A stretch of DNA of 11,181 bases. It comes from Candidatus Latescibacterota bacterium (GTDB taxonomy: Bacteria > Latescibacterota > 4484-107 > B68-G9). Made by a program: the position numbers and the translations under genes. Below are positions 6,212-11,181 of the stretch, in pieces. Every line of letters starts with the position of its first letter. Position 1 is the stretch's first letter. The stretch lies in NCBI GenBank assembly GCA_012961755.1, contig DTYS01000155.1, positions 1-11,181 on the forward strand. The letters run 5' to 3'. Under the pieces are notes generated by a model. That model made no database searches. It was not told the DNA's origin and saw only the letters and a list, made by a program, of their open reading frames with translations.

Positions 6212-7367
6212 ACGTGTATAGAAGGTACTCTATCCTAAGGTCCTGGAAGGCCTCTAGCCCATCCTTCCAGCCGGCCACGATATCCTCAGGGTCCCTCCCA
6301 TCCTCGAGGGCCATCCTGAGGTCCTCCGTCCCTGCGAGCCTGTCGAACCTATCTTCGTAGAAGGTAAACTCCGGGAAGAGCTTGCCGACAGCGGACAATA
6401 TGTGCACCCCCGTCCTCACGGGCTGGAACGCATCCTTGTCCTTCACCTCAAGCAGCACCCCCTCGCACCGGATTCCCCTGTATTTCGGATTCGGAGCCGA
6501 GGGGAGGGGTTCCGGCACGAAGCTCACGGGCCTGAAGACGATCCCGTCGAGCCCTCTGGCGTTCAGCTCCTCGGCAAGCTGGCTTCCTCGGATCCAAGGT
6601 GCTCCCATCTGTTCGAAGGGTACCTCCGTCCCCCTCCCCTCCGAAAGGTTCGTCCCCTCGGCCAAGCAGGTGCCGGGATAGCACAGGGCCGCGGACGGAG
6701 AGGGCATGTTGGGGGATGGGTTCCTCCAGGGCCAACCCGTGTCCTCCCACCACATATCCCTCCTCCAGCCCTCCATCCTTACGACCTCGAGCTTCCCACG
6801 CACCGAAAGCCACCTGTCCGCTATCATTAGGGCGAGCTCCCCTAAGGTCATGCCGTGTCGTATGGGGAGGGGATGCAGACCCACGAAGGACGAAAACCTC
6901 ATCTCGAGTACAGGTCCCTCGATGTGGGTTCCAGTTATAGGGTTGGGCCGGTCCAAGACGAAGAAGGGGATGCCGGCCTGGAAGGCCGCCTCCATAGCGA
7001 GGGACATGGTGCTGAGGAAGGTGTAGAACCTCGCCCCGACGTCCTGGACGTCGAAGACCAAGACGTCCAACCCCTCTAACATATCCGGGGTGGGCTTCCT
7101 CGTCCTTCCGTACAGGCTCCAGACCTTGACCCCCACCTCCGGATCGAGGCAGGACCCCACCTCCTCCCCGGCGGGCCTATCCCCCCATATCCCGTGCTCC
7201 GGGCCGAAGAGGGCCTCAAGACGGACCTTAGGATGTGCCCGGAGGAGGTCCATTAAGTGCGTACCGTCCCTGGTGCGACCGGTATAGTTGGTGACGGCAC
7301 CGACCCTCATCCCCCACAGGGACCGGAAGTTTTCGTCCCTTAGGACCTCCAATCCGACCCTCACCAC
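6210..7367 (-). CDS. namZ: NamZ-like exo-beta-N-acetylmuramidase (DUF1343, GH171)
   Basis: The product has 385 residues and is a DUF1343 protein. Characteristic blocks are FGPEHG at residues 54-59, SLYG at 84-87, VFDVQDVGARFYTF at 104-117, DRPNPI at 139-144, RHGMTLGE at 170-177, PSPNMP at 217-222 and EGTNLSEGRGT at 237-247. The characterised Bacillus member removes non-reducing MurNAc from peptidoglycan fragments. By family, this protein probably acts in cell-wall turnover or recycling. No signal peptide is visible (it begins MVRVGLEVL), unlike secreted members, which suggests cytoplasmic work on imported fragments. Two GTG codons (7367 and 7364) could start it. The second makes a GTGA overlap with the rhomboid stop; GGAGGAGG in the rhomboid 3' end serves either. 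It is co-transcribed with the rhomboid gene. Confidence 0.88.
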   Translation of the reverse strand: MVRVGLEVLRDENFRSLWGMRVGAVTNYTGRTRDGTHLMDLLRAHPKVRLEALFGPEHGIWGDRPAGEEVGSCLDPEVGVKVWSLYGRTRKPTPDMLEGLDVLVFDVQDVGARFYTFLSTMSLAMEAAFQAGIPFFVLDRPNPITGTHIEGPVLEMRFSSFVGLHPLPIRHGMTLGELALMIADRWLSVRGKLEVVRMEGWRRDMWWEDTGWPWRNPSPNMPSPSAALCYPGTCLAEGTNLSEGRGTEVPFEQMGAPWIRGSQLAEELNARGLDGIVFRPVSFVPEPLPSAPNPKYRGIRCEGVLLEVKDKDAFQPVRTGVHILSAVGKLFPEFTFYEDRFDRLAGTEDLRMALEDGRDPEDIVAGWKDGLEAFQDLRIEYLLYT

Positions 7368-8092
7368 CAGGGCCTCCTCCGCCTATCGTACCAGACCACA
7401 TACCTTCTCTGCTTGGACCACCTGCTTTTGGGAAACATCATCACGAGCACGACCCCCGCGAGGAACCCCCCCACGTGTGCCCACCATGCGATCCCTCCCC
7501 CTGTCTGTGCCGAAAGGGCTATGGCTAAGGTACCGTTGAAGAGCTGTATGAAGAACCAGTAAAAGAGGAAGATGAAGGCGGGAAGGTAGATTATCTCTAT
7601 GAAGAAGAAGAGGGGTACGAGGGTGACCACCCTGGCCATGGGGAACGATATCATGTACGCCCCTAAAACTCCGGCTATGGCCCCGCTCGCACCTACGGAC
7701 GGCACCCCGGAATCGGGATTGAAGGCCACATGGGCCAACGACGCTCCCAGTCCACAGAGGATATAGAAGAGCAAGTACTTACCATGTCCCAAGCGATCCT
7801 CAACGTTGTCCCCGAATATCCAGAGGAACCACATATTACCTATAAGGTGTATCCATCCTCCGTGGAGGAACATGGAGGTGAAGAACGGAAGGACCAGGTC
7901 CCCGGGCCCAAGACCCGGTATCTGGGCGAAGTACGTGACCTTCACGGGGACGAGGCCGTATCGCATTATGAAGGGCTGGAGGTCCGGCCCGAGCCCGAGC
8001 TCGTAGAAGAAGGTGAGGACGTTGGCCGCTATTATACCTATGGTCACCAAAGGGAAGGTCCCGGAGGGGTTCTCGTCCCTCAGCGGTATCAC
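7361..8092 (-). CDS. Rhomboid family intramembrane serine protease
   Basis: The product has 243 residues. It begins MIPLRDENPSG, a usual rhomboid N-terminus, and has about six hydrophobic segments, the first at about 14-32. The catalytic dyad is visible: Ser136 in GASGA (134-138) and His206 in WWAHVGG. Asn86 in the HLIGNM motif can form the oxyanion hole, and HGGWIHLIGN precedes it as in active rhomboids. It should cleave transmembrane substrates in the plane of the membrane; the substrate is unknown. The GTG start at 8090-8092 has GGGAGG five bases upstream (about 8098-8103). Its stop overlaps the namZ start, so membrane proteolysis and a cell-wall sugar hydrolase are expressed together. Two in-frame stops (TGA, TAA) just upstream separate it from a short leader ORF. 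Confidence 0.93.
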   Translation of the reverse strand: MIPLRDENPSGTFPLVTIGIIAANVLTFFYELGLGPDLQPFIMRYGLVPVKVTYFAQIPGLGPGDLVLPFFTSMFLHGGWIHLIGNMWFLWIFGDNVEDRLGHGKYLLFYILCGLGASLAHVAFNPDSGVPSVGASGAIAGVLGAYMISFPMARVVTLVPLFFFIEIIYLPAFIFLFYWFFIQLFNGTLAIALSAQTGGGIAWWAHVGGFLAGVVLVMMFPKSRWSKQRRYVVWYDRRRRPWW

Positions 8093-8110
8093 CGTCGCCT
8101 CCCGAGTTTA

Positions 8111-8134
8111 TCATTGGTGTGCGTTTAGGAACAT
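8111..8134 (-). CDS. Possible 7-codon leader ORF upstream of the rhomboid gene
   Basis: On the minus strand, AAGGAGGTGCC leads directly to ATG (8134-8132). The frame encodes MFLNAHQ and then TGA and TAA. This is the best Shine-Dalgarno in the region, stronger than that of the rhomboid itself, and it lies in the predicted leader between the start site (about 8166) and the rhomboid GTG (8092). The frame is the same as the rhomboid frame but closed by two stops. It could be a leader peptide affecting translation or a remnant of a longer N-terminus. The residues show no repeated-codon attenuator signature. Nothing shows that the peptide is made. Confidence 0.3.
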   Translation of the reverse strand: MFLNAHQ

Positions 8135-8172
8135 GGCACCTCCTTCGGTGGGTTCGACGATCTCAAAGGGAA

Positions 8173-8201
8173 AATATACCACAAGCTCACCTCAGGGTCA
8201 A
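8173..8201 (-). promoter_or_regulatory. Near-consensus promoter for the rhomboid-namZ operon
   Basis: Read on the minus strand, a -35 box TTGACC (8201-8196) is followed by exactly 17 bases and a -10 box TATATT (8178-8173). The start site should be near 8166, giving a leader of about 75 nt before the rhomboid GTG. The boxes match the sigma70 consensus at 5 of 6 and 5 of 6 positions with ideal spacing. Confidence 0.65.
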
Positions 8202-8205
8202 GTGA
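8187..8205. promoter_or_regulatory. Imperfect dyad over the rhomboid -35 box, possible operator
   Basis: The 19-bp sequence TCACCTCA-GGG-TCAAGTGA has arms that match in 6 of 8 positions when one is reverse-complemented (TCAC...GTGA ends). It covers the -35 box of the minus-strand promoter at 8196-8201. A protein bound here would block that promoter and could also touch the divergent promoter starting at 8221. The dyad is short and imperfect, so the call is tentative; no regulator gene lies in the window. Confidence 0.25.
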
Positions 8206-8220
8206 GAAACGACGAAGTTC

Positions 8221-8249
8221 TTGACATCGAAGCCTCCCCAATTTATATT
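8221..8249 (+). promoter_or_regulatory. Strong sigma70-like promoter, divergent from the rhomboid operon
   Basis: A perfect -35 box TTGACA (8221-8226), 17 bases, then TATATT (8244-8249). It is the best promoter match on the + strand in the window. The start site should be near 8256. It faces right, away from the rhomboid operon promoter at 8173-8201. What follows is not an intact gene but a decayed TPR-protein region. The transcript may therefore be a leftover, a small RNA ending at the hairpin at 8326-8349, or a leader running on to the nitroreductase and transketolase genes. Confidence 0.6.
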
Positions 8250-8325
8250 TGTCCTGAAATCTCAAGGGGGGAAGTTCGGGAAGGCATTGAGATACTTCGA
8301 AAAGGTTGGGGGAACCTCAGGAACG

Positions 8326-8349
8326 AGGCCCGGTACCAGGCCGGGCTTT
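8326..8349 (+). terminator. Terminator-like hairpin about 75 nt after the 8221 promoter
   Basis: GCCCGG at 8328-8333 pairs perfectly with CCGGGC at 8341-8346. The stem extends by G-U and A-T pairs (8327/8347, 8326/8348) around a 7-base loop, and TTT follows (8347-8349). Together with the promoter at 8221-8249 this would bound an RNA of about 95 nt. The T-run is short, and the stem also fits the TPR-like coding remnant (EARYQAG), so it may be fortuitous. Confidence 0.3.
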
Positions 8350-8738
8350 CATGTTCAAGGAATTACGACACCGTCGCCCTGTGGAACCACACCGGACCGA
8401 GGCTCCTGGACGGTAGGTGGGAGGAGGCCCGGAAAGTCGTGCCACGGGAACATCTACGGTTCTGCGGCGGCCAAGATTTACAACTTAGAGAGGTGGGAAC
8501 CTGCACAGGTGTCGCTCTTGCGCGTCGCGACCTTCTGCAGGGACCCCGCTACGAGGAGGGCACGGTGCCCCTTGGGGGTCAGCTACCTCTACAGGTTCAA
8601 TTCGAGTTGTCTTCCCCCCGAGGACCCCAGGTCAGGACCTTGGAGCTGAAATCTCCCAGGAAGGCCAACTCCTTTCCACCTTCCTTCCTGGCCTTGGGCA
8701 GATCTACATCGGGGATTGGGAGGCAGGTCTGAACGCAC

Positions 8739-8767
8739 TTGCTTTGAATTGCCTTACTTCTTATCTT
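8739..8767 (+). promoter_or_regulatory. Sigma70-like promoter ahead of the nitroreductase gene
   Basis: A -35 box TTGCTT (8739-8744), 17 bases, and a -10 box TATCTT (8762-8767), followed by TTGGG. It shares ACTTGC and CTTATCTTTGGG at identical spacing with the promoter at 5993-6021. The start site would be near 8774, giving a leader of about 70 nt before the ATG at 8843. It lies inside the decayed TPR-protein region. Confidence 0.4.
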
Positions 8768-8842
8768 TGGGGGAGGTACTACAGGGGGAGCAGGTTCAGG
8801 GCCGAGAAGCTTGTGATTGTAAATTCTCGGGAGGTGAACCAT

Positions 8843-9529
8843 ATGGATAAAGCCGTCGCCCTGGCGATCTCGCTGTTCGTTCTGTCCTCATGTAGACATG
8901 AGCGTCCCACATCCGAGCCCCGTGGAGATGAGGTACCACTTCCACAGCCCAGATACTCCGGGCCCCTCAGCGTCGAGGAGGGCATCTTCAAAAGGAAGTC
9001 CGTAAGGAGCTACGGGGACGGGCCTCTGACCCTCAGTGAGGCATCCCAGCTTCTCTGGGCGGCGGGGGGGATGACAGTCGACGGCCTCACGGGCCCGACC
9101 AGGGCGTACCCCTCGGCGGGAGGGCTGTATCCCTTAGAGGTCTACCTGGTGGTGGGGGACGTGGAGGGGCTGAGGCCGGGGATCTACCGCTACCTCTGGA
9201 GGAAGCACACCCTGGAGATGGTCAAGGAAGGGGACCTGCGCCGGAGGCTGATGGAAGCAGCGTTGGGACAAAGGGCCATAGGAGATGCGCCGATGAGCTT
9301 GGTTCTTGCAGCTGTATACGAGCGGACGACATGGAAGTATGGGGAAAGGGGTAAGGTCCGCTACGTCCATATGGACACGGGTGGAGCGGTGCAGAACGTG
9401 TACCTGCAGGCCGAGGCCTTAGGTTTGGGAACGGTGTGTATAGGCGCGTTCAGGGACGATGCCGTAAGGAAATTGCTCGGAGCCGAGGGCGAGCCCGTCT
9501 GCATAATGCCCGTCGGGAGGATAAGGTGA
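8843..9529 (+). CDS. SagB/ThcOx-type nitroreductase, predicted lipoprotein
   Basis: The product has 228 residues. The ATG at 8843 is preferred because GGGAGGTGA (8829-8837) precedes it at ideal spacing, and because it gives a lipoprotein signal: MDKA, a hydrophobic run, then LSSC with Cys17 as the lipid site. Starting further upstream would add 33 residues of decayed-gene remnant. The mature part has the SagB-type flavin nitroreductase motifs: RKSVRSY (51-57), AYPSAGGLYPLEVYLV (88-103), and HMDTGGAVQNVYLQAEALGLG near 170-190. SagB proteins use FMN and oxidise azoline rings in thiazole/oxazole-modified peptides. The secreted stand-alone members, like this one, have no proven substrate. No cyclodehydratase or precursor peptide is nearby. 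The transketolase gene starts 26 nt later, so the two may share a transcript. Confidence 0.85.
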   Translation: MDKAVALAISLFVLSSCRHERPTSEPRGDEVPLPQPRYSGPLSVEEGIFKRKSVRSYGDGPLTLSEASQLLWAAGGMTVDGLTGPTRAYPSAGGLYPLEVYLVVGDVEGLRPGIYRYLWRKHTLEMVKEGDLRRRLMEAALGQRAIGDAPMSLVLAAVYERTTWKYGERGKVRYVHMDTGGAVQNVYLQAEALGLGTVCIGAFRDDAVRKLLGAEGEPVCIMPVGRIR

Positions 9530-9555
9530 GAGATCACCATTTGTAAGGAGGGGGC

Positions 9556-11181
9556 ATGGGGACAGGGTTCGAGCGAGAAAGGCTTTCCGAGGAGGAGATA
9601 GCACACCTTAGGGAACTTGCGAGGCTTGCCAGGGGAGACATACTCAAGATGACCACGTTGGCCGGAAGTGGCCACCCGGGCGGTTCTATGTCTTCGGTCG
9701 ACATCTACCTCACGCTTTACTCCTGCGCAAACGTCGATCCGAAGGACCCGGAAGATTCCGAGAGGGACAGGATAGTAATAAGCCACGGCCATACATCCCC
9801 CGGAGTATACGCAGCCTTGGGAAGGTTGGGGTTCTTCGACGTAGACCAAGCCATAGCAACGTTCCGTAAGACCGGGAGCATATTCGAGGGCCACGTGGAG
9901 CGGCACGTCCCGGGGGTGGAATGGAGCACGGGAAACCTGGGCCAGGGGCTCGCAGCGGGTTGCGGATTCGCTCTGGCCGCCAAGCTCACGGGAAGGTCTT
10001 ATCATACCTTCGTAGTTATGAGCGATGCCGAGCAGGCCAAGGGTATGGTGGCCGAGGCAAGGAGGTTCGCGAAGAAGTACGGCCTTACCGACATAACCGT
10101 GATAGTGGACTACAACCACGCCCAGATAAATGGCCGTCTTGAAGATGTCATGCCCCAGAATATAAAGGGAGGGTACAGGTCCGACGGATGGAAGGTATTG
10201 GAGGCGGACGGCCACGACTTCCAGTCCATATACCAGGCCCTGAGGGAGGCCGTGAGCACCCACGATGTCCCGGTCGTCATTTTGGCCGAGACCACCATGG
10301 GAAAGGGGGTCTCCTTTATGGAGGGGGACGTGGCCTTCCACGGGAAGGCCCTCACCTTGGAACAGTATAGGAAGGCCATGGAGGAGCTTGGACTCGAGGA
10401 CGACCTGGAAAGGTACAGGAAGATGAGGGAGGAATTCCGTCCCTCGGGCCAGGTCCACCTCCCTCCTCCGAAGCTGGACCTGAAGGTCGGAAGGCCCAGG
10501 ACCTACGACCCGGAGGTCAGCACCGACAACCGCTCGGCCTTCGGGAGGGCCCTTTTGGATATAGCAGATGCTAACCCCTCCCTACCCATGGCGGTCCTGG
10601 ACTGCGACCTGGCCCCGTCCGTGAGGACGGAACGGTTCGCCGGGGAACATCCCGGAAGGTTCTTCGAGGCGGGGGTCCAGGAGCACAGCACGGCCATAAT
10701 AGCCGGAGCGCTTTCGGTGAACGAGGTGCTTACTTTCTTCGCCGACTTCGGCGTGTTCGGGGTGGACGAGACATTCAACCAGCACAGGCTCAGCGACATA
10801 AACGGGACGAACCTTAAGCTCGTCTGCACCCATTTGGGGCTCGATGTGGGTGAGGACGGCAAGACCCATCAGTGCACCGACTACCTCGGTGTACTTCGCA
10901 ACCTTTTCGGATTCAAGATAATAATCCCTGCGGACCCCAACCAGACCGACAGGGCCGTCCGTTATGTAGCCCGGACCCCCGGCAACTTCCTCGTGGGGAT
11001 GGGGAGGTCCAAGACGCCCATAATAACCGACGAAACTGGAAGGCCCCTCTTCGGGGAGGGGTACGAGTTCGAGTACGGAAAGGTGGACCTCGTGAGGGAA
11101 GGTGAGGACGGCGCCGTGCTGACGATGGGTCCCATGGTGTACCGTGCTGTCAGGGCTTGGGAGATGCTGAAGGAAAGGGGG
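9556..11181 (+). CDS. tkt: Transketolase (3' end outside the window)
   Basis: 542 codons are open to the window edge with no stop; about 80-110 residues are missing compared with usual transketolases. The start ATG has GGAGGGGG just upstream (about 9546-9554). Single-chain order: thiamine-diphosphate domain with SGHPGGS (38-44), SHGHTSPG (76-83) and STGNLGQG (124-131); then the pyrimidine-binding domain with GVQEH, where Glu376 is the likely catalytic acid; then HLGLDVGEDGKTHQ. The enzyme moves two-carbon units in the non-oxidative pentose phosphate pathway, in the cytoplasm. Oddly, the cofactor motif that normally reads GDG is Ser156-Asp157-Ala158. The metal ligands Asp157 and Asn187 are kept. 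The gene may therefore be an active but divergent member. Its expression may be linked to the nitroreductase gene 26 nt upstream. Confidence 0.9.
   Translation, partial: MGTGFERERLSEEEIAHLRELARLARGDILKMTTLAGSGHPGGSMSSVDIYLTLYSCANVDPKDPEDSERDRIVISHGHTSPGVYAALGRLGFFDVDQAIATFRKTGSIFEGHVERHVPGVEWSTGNLGQGLAAGCGFALAAKLTGRSYHTFVVMSDAEQAKGMVAEARRFAKKYGLTDITVIVDYNHAQINGRLEDVMPQNIKGGYRSDGWKVLEADGHDFQSIYQALREAVSTHDVPVVILAETTMGKGVSFMEGDVAFHGKALTLEQYRKAMEELGLEDDLERYRKMREEFRPSGQVHLPPPKLDLKVGRPRTYDPEVSTDNRSAFGRALLDIADANPSLPMAVLDCDLAPSVRTERFAGEHPGRFFEAGVQEHSTAIIAGALSVNEVLTFFADFGVFGVDETFNQHRLSDINGTNLKLVCTHLGLDVGEDGKTHQCTDYLGVLRNLFGFKIIIPADPNQTDRAVRYVARTPGNFLVGMGRSKTPIITDETGRPLFGEGYEFEYGKVDLVREGEDGAVLTMGPMVYRAVRAWEMLKERG

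Larger units (their letters stand above)
8254..8812 (+). pseudogene. Decayed gene for a TPR plus LPGLGQ-type membrane protein
   Basis: This stretch has no intact gene but holds coding-like segments that move between the three + frames in a sensible protein order. First GKFGKALRYFEKV (frame at 8272) and then ARYQAGLSCSRNYDTVALW to GRWEEARK (about 8328-8436), both TPR-like. Next comes SAAAKIYNLERWEPAQ to LGVSYLYRF and LPPEDPRS (about 8460-8631), then LELKSPRKA (about 8640-8666). Last is LLSTFLPGLGQIYIG to GRYYRGSRF (about 8669-8800). TPR repeats followed by 'KSP.kA..LS..LPGLGQ.Y.G' are typical of a family of small TPR membrane proteins of unknown role. At least four frame changes and loss of the N- and C-terminal ends mean it cannot make the full protein. 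The last segment stays open into the next gene. Neighbouring genes are intact, so general sequencing error is unlikely. Confidence 0.55.

Noticed and set aside
6402..7079. Several + strand open frames opposite namZ
   Set aside because: They are shadows of the well-supported minus-strand namZ frame, with low-complexity Pro/Arg/Ser-rich translations and no ribosome binding sites.
8585..8612. GGTTCAATTC resembling a tRNA or tmRNA T-loop
   Set aside because: The flanking bases do not form the 5-bp T stem, and no acceptor stem or CCA end is present.
8013..8732. A long + strand open frame of about 240 codons
   Set aside because: Its first part is antisense to the rhomboid N-terminus and promoter, and only patches of it look protein-like; those belong to the frameshifted TPR remnant.
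9361..10458. A 365-codon minus-strand open frame opposite the nitroreductase and transketolase genes
   Set aside because: It is antisense to clear conserved motifs of both + strand genes and its translation resembles no protein family; it arises from codon bias.

Overview
The window comes from a bacterium. Its core genes are bacterial: a DNA polymerase III delta-prime subunit, a bacterial-type methionyl-tRNA synthetase with a C-terminal tRNA-binding domain, and KsgA/RsmA. G+C is moderately high, with heavy use of AGG (Arg) and ATA (Ile) codons, short intergenic gaps and frequent GTG starts, which suggests a thermophilic anaerobe-like lineage. I cannot name the phylum from sequence alone.

Left part (1-5976, all + strand): the tail of an M29-type aminopeptidase-like protein and a small YdjM-like membrane hydrolase. 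A promoter-like site follows, then a tightly packed housekeeping run holB - ricT (PSP1) - metG - tatD - rsmA/ksgA. This order matches the holB-yaaT...metS-yabD...ksgA region of Bacillus with the intervening genes removed. The genes overlap or nearly touch (4 nt, 8 nt, 6 nt gap, 55 nt), so they look like one translationally coupled operon for replication, tRNA charging, RNA maturation and rRNA methylation.

Middle (5977-8210): a 233-bp convergent gap carries its own sigma70-like promoter and a predicted structured RNA of about 184 nt. The predicted start site falls on the first base of a long closing helix. This is the best candidate for something undescribed. On the minus strand, a rhomboid intramembrane protease and a NamZ-like (DUF1343, GH171) exo-N-acetylmuramidase form a two-gene operon. 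It has a near-consensus promoter, a possible operator, and a 7-codon leader ORF with a strong Shine-Dalgarno.

Right part (8211-11181, + strand): a near-consensus promoter points into a region of about 570 bp that I read as the decayed remains of a TPR plus 'LPGLGQ' membrane-protein gene, with coding-like segments in all three frames. Its last segment runs in frame into a SagB/ThcOx-type nitroreductase, whose real start is an internal ATG giving a lipoprotein signal peptide. The last gene is a transketolase, cut by the window end, with an altered thiamine-diphosphate motif (Gly-Asp-Gly changed to Ser-Asp-Ala).

No tRNA, rRNA, CRISPR array, insertion sequence or integrase was seen. All structure and family calls come from reading the sequence; no searches or folding programs were run.
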